Part shown: one piece after another, positions 9,706-16,461 of the stretch
Layout of the letters: each line of letters starts with the position of its first letter
How positions within the stretch are numbered: position 1 is the first letter of the stretch
From: Cupriavidus pauculus
GTDB lineage: Bacteria > Pseudomonadota > Gammaproteobacteria > Burkholderiales > Burkholderiaceae
DNA: 64,000 bases
Reading direction: 5' to 3'
Assembly (NCBI RefSeq): GCF_008693385.1
Contig: NZ_CP044065.1
Span: forward strand, 3,100,001 to 3,164,000
The notes under the pieces: generated by a model
What the model was told of the DNA's origin: nothing
The model's database searches: none
The model's input: only the letters and a program-made list of their open reading frames with translations
Position numbers and translations under genes: made by a program

Positions 9706-9821
9706 GGTGGGTGCCGTTGTGATGAGGACCGGACTTGTCAGGTCAGTGTAGGAATCCCAGTGCGAACCGGAAGTCCCGAACGCCGTCGTCTAGAGCAAGT
9801 TATGGGCCTGCTTGACGATCC

Positions 9822-9834
9822 AAACGTGACGTTT
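9822..9834. promoter_or_regulatory. palindrome upstream of pxpB, putative operator
   Basis: AAACGT and ACGTTT flank a single G, giving a perfect 13-base inverted repeat about 120 bases before pxpB. Its position in the AT-rich leader fits a repressor or activator site. No adjacent regulator gene suggests which protein would bind. Confidence 0.4.
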
Positions 9835-9851
9835 AGCTATTTCATCGATGT

Positions 9852-9863
9852 TTTATCGATAAA
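9852..9863. promoter_or_regulatory. palindrome upstream of pxpB, putative operator
   Basis: TTTATCGATAAA is a perfect 12-base palindrome about 150 bases upstream of pxpB, next to a further ATCGAT (9844-9849). It may be part of the operon control region. Confidence 0.35.
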
Positions 9864-10003
9864 TTCATCATATCGAAACAAGCGAACGGCGACCACCTCG
9901 GGATGTCCCTAGGTCCATCTGCACATAAAGGGTGCCGCCGTGCCCCGAAAAGCAGCCAAAATCCCGTCCCGTGCCCTGTTCTGCGCCGTTGCGCATTCGC
10001 ACG

Positions 10004-10035
10004 GAAAACAAAAACGGCCGGGAGGTCCCGGCCGT
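10004..10035 (-). terminator. rho-independent terminator of lipA
   Basis: A perfect 10-base-pair stem (10014-10023 with 10026-10035, arms ACGGCCGGGA and TCCCGGCCGT, GG loop) lies 32 bases past the lipA stop. Read on the minus strand it is followed by a T-rich tail (TTTTGTTTT). Confidence 0.88.
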
Positions 10036-10066
10036 CTGGCAGTGCTTTCAGGAAGCGATCAGGCGA

Positions 10067-11053
10067 TCAGGCAAACCCGGCCTGATGGGCCTGCTGGTCC
10101 GCGTGATACGAGCTGCGGACCATCGCGCCCACCGCGGCGTGGGTGAAGCCCATCTTGTAGGCCTCGTCCTCGAACATCTTGAACGTATCCGGATGGACGT
10201 AGCGCAGGACCGGCAGGTGATGGTTCGACGGCGCCAGGTACTGCCCGATCGTCAGCATGTCGATATCGTGCGCGCGCATGTCGCGCATGACCTCGAGGAT
10301 TTCCTCGTCGGTCTCGCCCAGGCCGACCATCAGGCCGGACTTGGTCGCGACGTTCGGGTTGCGGCGCTTGAATTCCTGCAGCAGCTTGAGCGAGTGCGCA
10401 TAGTCGGCACCCGGGCGTGCCTGCTTGTACAGGCGCGGTACCGTCTCGAGGTTGTGGTTCATCACATCGGGCGGACCGGCCTGCAGGATGTCCAGCGCCT
10501 TGTCGAGGCGGCCGCGGAAATCGGGCACGAGTACCTCGATGCGCGTCACCGGCGACAGCTCGCGCGTCTGCGTGATGCAGTCCACGAAGTGCTGGGCGCC
10601 GCCGTCGCGCAGATCGTCACGATCCACGCTGGTGATCACCACGTAGTTGAGCTTCAGCTGCGCGATCGTGCGGGCGAGGTTGCCCGGCTCGTTGACGTCG
10701 AGCGGATCGGGGCGGCCATGGCCCACATCGCAGAACGGGCAGCGGCGCGTGCACTTGTCGCCCATGATCATGAACGTGGCGGTGCCCTTGCCGAAGCATT
10801 CGCCGATGTTCGGGCAGCTGGCTTCCTCGCACACCGTGACCAGGTTGTTCGCGCGCAGGATGTCCTTGATCTCGTAGAAGCGCGAATTGCCGGTGGCGGC
10901 CTTCACGCGAATCCACTCGGGCTTCTTGAGCTTTTCGGCCGGCACGATCTTGATGGGGATGCGCGCGGTCTTGTCGGCGGACTTCTGCTTCCGGGTCGGA
11001 TCGTAGTCGGCCTGCGGGGCTTCGCTGGAGGTGGCGATCAGGGCGTCGCTCAT
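10067..11053 (-). CDS. lipA: lipoyl synthase
   Basis: This 328-residue radical-SAM enzyme inserts two sulfurs into octanoyl groups on lipoyl domains. The auxiliary cluster cysteines are Cys75, Cys80 and Cys86 ([12 protein letters not shown]). The radical-SAM cluster cysteines are Cys101, Cys105 and Cys108 (CTRRCPFC). The C-terminal RSSYHA supplies the Ser ligand. I chose the ATG at 11053 over an upstream ATG at 11104 because it has a purine-rich ribosome site and fits the family N-terminus. lipB lies 51 bases upstream, so octanoyl transfer and sulfur insertion are co-transcribed. A strong terminator follows. Confidence 0.97.
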   Translation of the reverse strand: MSDALIATSSEAPQADYDPTRKQKSADKTARIPIKIVPAEKLKKPEWIRVKAATGNSRFYEIKDILRANNLVTVCEEASCPNIGECFGKGTATFMIMGDKCTRRCPFCDVGHGRPDPLDVNEPGNLARTIAQLKLNYVVITSVDRDDLRDGGAQHFVDCITQTRELSPVTRIEVLVPDFRGRLDKALDILQAGPPDVMNHNLETVPRLYKQARPGADYAHSLKLLQEFKRRNPNVATKSGLMVGLGETDEEILEVMRDMRAHDIDMLTIGQYLAPSNHHLPVLRYVHPDTFKMFEDEAYKMGFTHAAVGAMVRSSYHADQQAHQAGFA

Positions 11054-11104
11054 AATGTTCTTTCCGCTAAAAATTGGGGAGCCGGCTGTCTGAGCCGACC
11101 ACAT

Positions 11105-11851
11105 TCATATGGCCGCGGCAGTTTCTGCCCCGGCCACGGCAGCGGGCCCGTTGGCCACGGCACGCGCCTCGCGCGCCGCAAGCACCTCGCACAAGGCCGC
11201 CGCCAGGCGCCGTGCGATCTCGGGGTGATGAACCGCGGTCACCGGCAGGGGCGCCGCGCCTTCGCGCGCATCGTCCGCCACCACGGTGGCGCCCGCGGTC
11301 GCCATGTCGACCGTTTCCAGTCCGGCATAGCCGCAGGGATTGATGCGCAGGAACGGCGAGAGGTCCATCTGCACGTTGAGGCTGACGCCGTGATAGCTGC
11401 AGCCGTTGCGGATCTTGAGGCCCAGCGCGGCAATCTTGGCACCCCGGTGCGCTCCATCCGACAGATAGATGCCCGGTGCGCCGGCCTTGCGCTCGGCTGC
11501 GAGATTATACGCCGCGAGTGTATCGAGCACGGCCTGCTCGATATCCTGGACCAGTTCCCGCACCATCAGATGGCGCCGACGGAGGTCCAGCAGCAGGTAG
11601 GCCACGATCTGGCCCGGTCCGTGATAGGTGATCTGCCCCCCGCGGTCGATCTTGACGACGGGAATCGCCGCATCGGGCACGAGCAGGTGCGCGGGATCGC
11701 CGGCCTGGCCGAGCGTGTAGACCGGCGGATGCTCGACCAGCCAGATCTGGTCGGGGGTGTCGGCGTTGCGGGCTTCGGTGTACGCCCGCATCGCGTCGAA
11801 ACAGGGTGCGTACGGCTCGCGACCCCGATCGATGACTTGTATGGGATGCAT
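11105..11851 (-). CDS. lipB: octanoyl-ACP:protein N-octanoyltransferase
   Basis: LipB moves octanoyl from acyl carrier protein to lipoyl domains and is the first step of lipoate synthesis. This 248-residue protein shows the family signature [20 protein letters not shown], the lysine motif [11 protein letters not shown] and the catalytic cysteine in [12 protein letters not shown]. The ATG at 11851 (MHPIQV) was chosen because upstream codons cover a terminator hairpin and have no similarity to LipB. The final 35 residues are an Ala-rich tail ([12 protein letters not shown]) beyond the usual fold. It is co-directional with lipA. Confidence 0.96.
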   Translation of the reverse strand: MHPIQVIDRGREPYAPCFDAMRAYTEARNADTPDQIWLVEHPPVYTLGQAGDPAHLLVPDAAIPVVKIDRGGQITYHGPGQIVAYLLLDLRRRHLMVRELVQDIEQAVLDTLAAYNLAAERKAGAPGIYLSDGAHRGAKIAALGLKIRNGCSYHGVSLNVQMDLSPFLRINPCGYAGLETVDMATAGATVVADDAREGAAPLPVTAVHHPEIARRLAAALCEVLAAREARAVANGPAAVAGAETAAAI

Positions 11852-11866
11852 GCCCGCCAGTGTAAC

Positions 11867-11896
11867 GAAAAGGGGGCGGGCCTGCCCGCCCCCCTT
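11867..11896 (-). terminator. terminator-like hairpin after the DUF2917 gene
   Basis: A 10-base-pair G/C stem (GGGGGCGGGC on the plus strand at 11872-11881 paired with 11884-11893) lies 14 bases past the DUF2917 gene stop. On the minus strand it is followed by TTTTCG. The tail is short, so termination may be partial, allowing some read-through into lipB 16 bases away. Confidence 0.65.
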
Positions 11897-11909
11897 CATC
11901 GCGCGGTCT

Positions 11910-12278
11910 TCACAGTACCGTGACCTGATCCTTGCCCGGCGTCCATTCCGTGCCGCGCACGAGCCGGCGCGCGGCGCGCCAGGCCATATGGACGACATCG
12001 CCAAGCGTCAGCGACGGGCGGCGCGCCTCGGCGATCAGCGCGAGCTGGATGGCCTCCGGCGCCGCCGGGTCCACGCTCAGCACGATCTCGTCGCCACGGC
12101 GCAGCAACAGGCTACTGCCGCAACGGAGCCAGTAGTCCTCCGAATCGTTCTCGCGCGTGACCCAGAGGTGCGTGCCGGCGGCTTTCTGTACCGTGAGGCG
12201 CTGGGCGGCATGGAGCGAGAGGGCGGTGACTTCGCCGGGATTCAGGGTAAAGACTGTCGTTGTGAGCAGAGTTTTCAT
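11910..12278 (-). CDS. DUF2917 domain-containing protein
   Basis: This 122-residue protein has a central small beta-rich domain (about residues 25-65) typical of DUF2917, seen as [20 protein letters not shown] and then [12 protein letters not shown]. The C-terminal part is basic. Function is unknown. The ATG at 12278 was preferred over one 15 codons upstream because it carries a GGAGAA ribosome site. It is divergent from a GcvA-type LysR gene, and the shared promoter contains a palindrome, so it is probably controlled by that regulator. Confidence 0.8.
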   Translation of the reverse strand: MKTLLTTTVFTLNPGEVTALSLHAAQRLTVQKAAGTHLWVTRENDSEDYWLRCGSSLLLRRGDEIVLSVDPAAPEAIQLALIAEARRPSLTLGDVVHMAWRAARRLVRGTEWTPGKDQVTVL

Positions 12279-12399
12279 GATGGCTTCTCCGATAACCGAA
12301 CTGCCGTGGCTTGGCCGCCGCACCGGAACTGGCCCGGCGCCTCGACCGGGCCAGTTTTGTTCGCTTCATTGCATTGATTTGCGGCGTCCGGTGCATTGC

Positions 12400-12438
12400 A
12401 TTCTAGGGATTGCCCTAGCACGATCAAAACGATATATT
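12400..12438. promoter_or_regulatory. overlapping divergent promoters with central palindrome
   Basis: On the plus strand TTGCCC (12410-12415) and TATATT (12433-12438) are 17 bases apart and face the LysR gene. On the minus strand TTTGAT (12428-12423) and TAGAAT (12405-12400) are also 17 apart and face the DUF2917 gene. The perfect inverted repeat CTAGGG-N4-CCCTAG (12403-12418) overlaps the plus -35 and the minus -10. This is a compact candidate site for autoregulation by the LysR protein. Confidence 0.65.
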
Positions 12439-12491
12439 TTCCATTCGCTTGTCAATGAAACTCACATAGAAAACGGTAGAGACTGTCATTT

Positions 12492-13451
12492 ATGGCTGGA
12501 AAGGGCTCCTGGCACCCCGACGACGCGCGCAGCTGGCGCCGCGAATTTCCGCGCCTGCCGGCGCTGGCCGCGCTCCGCGCTTTCGAGGCCGCCGCCCGGC
12601 ACGAGAGCTTCTCCCGCGCGGCCACCGAGCTGTTCGTCACGCACGGCGCGGTCAGCCACCAGATTCGCGCGCTCGAGGAGGAACTGGGCCAGCCGCTGTT
12701 CGAGCGCCGCGGCAAGCGGGTCGCGCTGACCGCCAACGGCCGCGTCTACGCCGAGCGCGTTCGCGACGCGCTGCTGCAGATCGCCGATGCCACGCGCGTG
12801 CTCCAGGCCGGCAACCGCGACAAGCGGCTGACCATCAGCACCATGCCGTCGTTCGCCGCGCGCTGGCTCACACCGCGCATCGGCAGCTTTATCGAGCGGC
12901 ATCCCGAGCTCGACGTCGAACTACTCTCATCGAACTCGCTCGTCGACTTCGCGAGCGAGGAAGTCGATATCGCGCTGCGCATGGGCAGCGGCGACTATCC
13001 GGGTCTCTATGTGGAACAACTGCTGGACGACCGGTTCTTCCCGGTCTGCAGCCCCGATTTCAATGGCGGACGCCTGCCCGAACTGCCACAGCACATGGCC
13101 GGCATGCCGCTGCTGCGCGGCGAGGGCGATCCGTGGAAACCGTGGTTCGAGGCCGCTGGCCTCGACTGGCCAGAGCCGCGCAAGGGCCTGCTGCTGCAGG
13201 ATTCGTCGCTGCTGCTGCAGGCGGCGGCCGAGGGCCAGGGCATTGCGCTGATCCGCTCGTCGCTCGCTTACAACGATCTGCTGTCGGGGCGCGTGGTGCG
13301 GCTTTTCGACGTGAGCATCGCGTGTCCGTGGCTGTTGTATTTCGTGTGTTCGCCGGACAGCCTCGAGCTGCCGAAGGTGCAGGCATTCCGGCAATGGCTG
13401 CTGCCGGAGATGGAGCGCTTTCGCGGCATCCTGTCGCAGTGGATCGACTAG
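12492..13451 (+). CDS. LysR-family transcriptional regulator (GcvA-like)
   Basis: This 319-residue protein has a winged helix-turn-helix at about residues 25-85, with the GcvA-type start LPALAALRAFEAAARHESFS and the segment HGAVSHQIRALEEELG. An effector-binding domain follows to the end, including FAARWLTPRIGSFIERHPEL. The first 20 residues are a non-conserved extension, and a later start is possible. It is divergent from the DUF2917 gene, its likely target. Its stop is only four bases from the convergent xerC stop. The inducer is unknown. Confidence 0.9.
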   Translation: MAGKGSWHPDDARSWRREFPRLPALAALRAFEAAARHESFSRAATELFVTHGAVSHQIRALEEELGQPLFERRGKRVALTANGRVYAERVRDALLQIADATRVLQAGNRDKRLTISTMPSFAARWLTPRIGSFIERHPELDVELLSSNSLVDFASEEVDIALRMGSGDYPGLYVEQLLDDRFFPVCSPDFNGGRLPELPQHMAGMPLLRGEGDPWKPWFEAAGLDWPEPRKGLLLQDSSLLLQAAAEGQGIALIRSSLAYNDLLSGRVVRLFDVSIACPWLLYFVCSPDSLELPKVQAFRQWLLPEMERFRGILSQWID

Positions 13452-13455
13452 GGAC

Positions 13456-14532
13456 CTAGCCGGTCTCGTCGTCCGGCTCGGGTCCGGCTCCGGGCTCGGC
13501 CTTGGCCGCGCGCCCCGCCCGCGGGTGGGCCTTGTCGTAGACCTTGGCCAGATGCTGGAAGTCCAGCGACGTATAGATCTGCGTGGTCGAAATGCTCGCG
13601 TGGCCGAGCATCTCCTGCACCGCGCGCAGGTCGCCCGACGACTGCAGCACGTGCGTCGCGAACGAATGCCGCAGCATGTGCGGATGGACATCGGTCGGCA
13701 ACCCCGCGGCGATCGCCTGTTTCTTGATGCGCTGCTGGATCGTGCCACCCGACAGGCGCCCCCCGCGCGCGCCCAGAAACAATGCCGTGGCATCCTCGGG
13801 CGCCGCGCCCGGACGCGCGAGCTGATCGCGCACCGCAAGCCACGCGCGCAGCGCTTCGAGCGCCTTGCTGCCGACGGGGACCTTGCGCTGGCGCGAGCCC
13901 TTGCCGATGACCGTGACCTCGCCCTCCGCGAGATCGAGCCAGCCGGACGAGCGATAGTCGCCATCCTCGGTATAGCGGACGTCGAGCTGCACGAGCTCCG
14001 ATAGCCGCAATCCGCTCGAATAGAACAGCTCGTAGACGGCCTGATCGCGCCGCGCGGCCGCATCGTCGTTGCCGCGATGGCCCACCAGCGCCACCGCGTG
14101 CTCGACCGACAGGGCCTTGGGCAGCCGATGGCCACGGCGCGGCGCGCGCACGCCATCGACGGGATTCGCCGGTACGCCGAGGCCGTGTTGCGCGGCCCAC
14201 AGATAGAACCCGCGCCACGCCGACAGCGCGCGCGCGATGGTCGCGCCGGACAGGCCGCCGCCATGCATGCGGGCGGCAAATGCGCGGATATGGTGGGTCT
14301 GGAGCGCGAGCAGGTCGACGCCCGGCGCATGGCGCGCGGCATGCGCTTCCAGCACGGCGAGGTCGTGCGTGTAGTTGATCAGCGTATGGCGCGCGAGCTT
14401 GCGGCCGGTTTCGAGCCACGCGAGGTAGCGTGCCACCCGTGCATCGGTGGCGGGCCGGCGATCGCTATCCCGCTCGGCGTCGGCCCCCTTGACGATAGCG
14501 GTGCTGTCGGACGACGGTCGGCGGGACGCCAT
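13456..14532 (-). CDS. xerC: tyrosine recombinase XerC
   Basis: XerC acts with XerD at dif sites to resolve chromosome dimers at division. All catalytic residues are present in this 358-residue protein: Arg176 (SSGLRLSEL), Lys211 (GKGSRQRK), His285 and Arg288 (HMLRHSFATH), His311 (LGHASIS) and the nucleophile Tyr320 (TTQIYTS). The ATG at 14532 was chosen because it lies just past the DUF484 gene stop and leaves a short non-conserved N-terminus. The DUF484-xerC order is conserved in proteobacteria, which separates this from phage integrases. The ~25-residue tail is Pro/Glu-rich. Confidence 0.94.
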   Translation of the reverse strand: MASRRPSSDSTAIVKGADAERDSDRRPATDARVARYLAWLETGRKLARHTLINYTHDLAVLEAHAARHAPGVDLLALQTHHIRAFAARMHGGGLSGATIARALSAWRGFYLWAAQHGLGVPANPVDGVRAPRRGHRLPKALSVEHAVALVGHRGNDDAAARRDQAVYELFYSSGLRLSELVQLDVRYTEDGDYRSSGWLDLAEGEVTVIGKGSRQRKVPVGSKALEALRAWLAVRDQLARPGAAPEDATALFLGARGGRLSGGTIQQRIKKQAIAAGLPTDVHPHMLRHSFATHVLQSSGDLRAVQEMLGHASISTTQIYTSLDFQHLAKVYDKAHPRAGRAAKAEPGAGPEPDDETG

Positions 14533-14563
14533 GGCGGAGGATCGGCAGCGAGAGGGCCGGGCC

Positions 14564-15235
14564 TCAGTCGCGCAGACGATTGAGGGCGGCCCCCGCCACC
14601 TCGCCGATCTGCGCGAGATACGCGGTGCCCATGCCCTCGTGGAACCGGCGCGCATCGGGCGAGCCCAGCACGAGCAGGCCGAACGTCGGGCCCGCGCCCT
14701 CCTCGCCCACGCGCGCCGGCGCGCGCAGCGTCACCATGGCCAGCGATGCGATATCGGCGCGCTCCAGCAGGCGGGCCGCCTCGAAGCCGCTGTTCGGGCC
14801 GCAGTACGGCGCGCGCAGGCCCTCGGCGAACAGGCGCAGGTCGTCGCTGGCGCCCTGTGCCACTTCCATATGCGAGTAGGCCTGGCCCACGTTCCACAGG
14901 CGCAGCGCCACGGCGGGCACGTCGAACACCTGCTGCAGGCCGTCCTGCACCGCATACGGCAGCGCGTGCGAGTCCACTTCCGCCAGCAGGCGCAGCTGCC
15001 ATGCGTGCATGCGCTGCTGCGTGCGGTCGTTGTCATGCCCGTGCCGCACGAGGTCCGCCAGCTTGAGCTCGAGGCCCTTGTTCTTCTCGCGCAGGATTTC
15101 CATCTGGCGTTCCTGCAGCGACACGGCACGGTGGCTGTGCGGGCTCGTCAGCTGGACCGCCGCGAGCAGCTCGGCGTGATCCTCGAAAAACTGCGGATGG
15201 CTCTGCAGCCAGCTTGCAACGTCTTGCGAATTCAT
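14564..15235 (-). CDS. DUF484 family protein (GAF-like)
   Basis: This 223-residue protein starts MNSQDVASWLQSHPQFFEDH, the DUF484 hallmark. A predicted coiled coil (about residues 40-70, SLQERQMEILREKNKGLELK) and a GAF-like C-terminal domain with FGLLVLGSPDARRF follow. Family members sit next to xerC in many genomes, as here (31 bases). Their role is unknown but may relate to recombination or a small-ligand sensor. An in-frame ATG six codons earlier is possible, but the chosen start fits the family better. Confidence 0.88.
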   Translation of the reverse strand: MNSQDVASWLQSHPQFFEDHAELLAAVQLTSPHSHRAVSLQERQMEILREKNKGLELKLADLVRHGHDNDRTQQRMHAWQLRLLAEVDSHALPYAVQDGLQQVFDVPAVALRLWNVGQAYSHMEVAQGASDDLRLFAEGLRAPYCGPNSGFEAARLLERADIASLAMVTLRAPARVGEEGAGPTFGLLVLGSPDARRFHEGMGTAYLAQIGEVAGAALNRLRD

Positions 15236-15306
15236 GGCGTCTCTACCAGGCATGGGTGTTGTGGTCGGCAGTGTAGCAAAGGGCAGCTTGAGTCGCCTTC
15301 GATGGG

Positions 15307-16449
15307 TCAGGTCTGGATCAGCCGCTTCTGACGCGAGATGCTCATCAGGATGCCGATGCCCATGCCCAGCGTGACGAGCGCCGTGCCCCCGTAGCTCAGC
15401 AACGGCAGCGGCACGCCCACCACGGGCAGGATGCCGCTCACCATCCCCATGTTCACGAACGCATAGGTGAAGAAGATCAGCGTGATCGCCCCGGCCAGCA
15501 GCCGCGAGAACAGCGTCGGCGCATTGGCCGCGATATACAGCCCGCGGAAGATCAGCAGCAGGTACAGCACGAGCAGCACCGCATTGCCGATCAGCCCGAA
15601 CTCCTCCGAGAACACCGCGAAGATGAAGTCGGTGTGCTTCTCGGGGATGAACTCGAGGTGGGTCTGCGTGCCCTTGAGCCAGCCCTTGCCCGTCACGCCG
15701 CCCGACCCGATCGCGATGATCGACTGGATCGTATGGAACCCCTTGCCCAGCGGATCGGTGGTCGGGTCCAGCAGCGTGCAGACGCGGTGTTGCTGGTAAT
15801 CGTGGAGAATCGGCCAGTTCACCCCGGGCGCGCAGATCTGGGTCTCGTAGGAGACCAGCAGCGTGATCGCCACGACGACGATCGCCAGCAGCGGCAGGAT
15901 GATGCGCCACGACAGCCCCGCGAAATAGATCACGTAGAGGCCCGCGGCAAGCACCAGCAGGCCCGTGCCGAGGTCTGGCTGTTTCGCGATCAGCCCGACG
16001 GGCACGCCGAGCAGCAGCAGCGCCACGACGAAGTCGAACCACTTGATCACGCCCTCGCGCTTCTGGAAGTACCACGCGAGCATCAGCGGCATGGAGATCT
16101 TCATGATCTCCGACGGCTGGATGACCATGCCGACGTTGAGCCAGCGCCGCGCCCCCTTTCTGATCAGCCCGAACATCGCCACCGCGATCAGCAGCGCGAC
16201 GCCGACGGTATAAAGCGGCACCGCCACGCGCATCAGCAGCTGCGTGGGCATGTAGGCGATCACCATCATCACCACGTACGACAGCAGGATGTTGCGCAAC
16301 TGGTCCTCGACCCGGCCCGGCATGTCGATGGCGGCCGAGTACAGCGCCACGATGCCCGTGGCGAAGAGCAGGAACACGATCAGCGCGAGCGGCTTGTCGA
16401 AGCCCGTGAATGCGGTCCGAAGCACGGACAGGACGCGACGTTTTTCCAT
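15307..16449 (-). CDS. rodA: peptidoglycan glycosyltransferase RodA (SEDS)
   Basis: RodA is the SEDS-family transglycosylase of the elongasome and polymerises lipid II with PBP2. The protein has 380 residues and about ten membrane helices. The conserved segments include QPSEIMKISMPLMLAW, KQPDLGTGLLVLAAGLYVIY and the end motif LSYGGTALVTLGMGIGILMS. It starts 13 bases after mrdA and is the last gene of the shape cluster before a short gap to the DUF484 gene. Confidence 0.96.
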   Translation of the reverse strand: MEKRRVLSVLRTAFTGFDKPLALIVFLLFATGIVALYSAAIDMPGRVEDQLRNILLSYVVMMVIAYMPTQLLMRVAVPLYTVGVALLIAVAMFGLIRKGARRWLNVGMVIQPSEIMKISMPLMLAWYFQKREGVIKWFDFVVALLLLGVPVGLIAKQPDLGTGLLVLAAGLYVIYFAGLSWRIILPLLAIVVVAITLLVSYETQICAPGVNWPILHDYQQHRVCTLLDPTTDPLGKGFHTIQSIIAIGSGGVTGKGWLKGTQTHLEFIPEKHTDFIFAVFSEEFGLIGNAVLLVLYLLLIFRGLYIAANAPTLFSRLLAGAITLIFFTYAFVNMGMVSGILPVVGVPLPLLSYGGTALVTLGMGIGILMSISRQKRLIQT

Positions 16450-16461
16450 AAGCGCCTCTCC

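Larger units (their letters stand above)
9706..10066. promoter_or_regulatory. intergenic leader of the pyroglutamate operon
   Basis: These 361 bases separate pxpB from lipA and hold no convincing gene. The stretch from about 9815 to 9890 is distinctly AT-rich against the GC-rich background. It contains two short palindromes (listed separately). The right end holds the lipA terminator. I found no sigma-70 promoter with a good -35/-10 pair, so the transcription start of pxpB is not fixed. Confidence 0.6.

Noticed and set aside
9903..10085. A 60-codon plus-strand frame in the pxpB-lipA intergenic region.
   Set aside because: It crosses the lipA terminator and the end of lipA and has no ribosome site or conserved pattern.
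11852..12004. A longer LipB with 51 extra N-terminal residues.
   Set aside because: The extension runs through a terminator hairpin and into the DUF2917 gene, has no LipB similarity, and the ATG at 11851 gives the normal family start.
13448..13459. CTAGG-GA-CCTAG covering both stop codons of the convergent LysR gene and xerC, considered as a binding site or terminator.
   Set aside because: The arms are only five bases and are largely explained by the two facing TAG stops; no T-tract follows.
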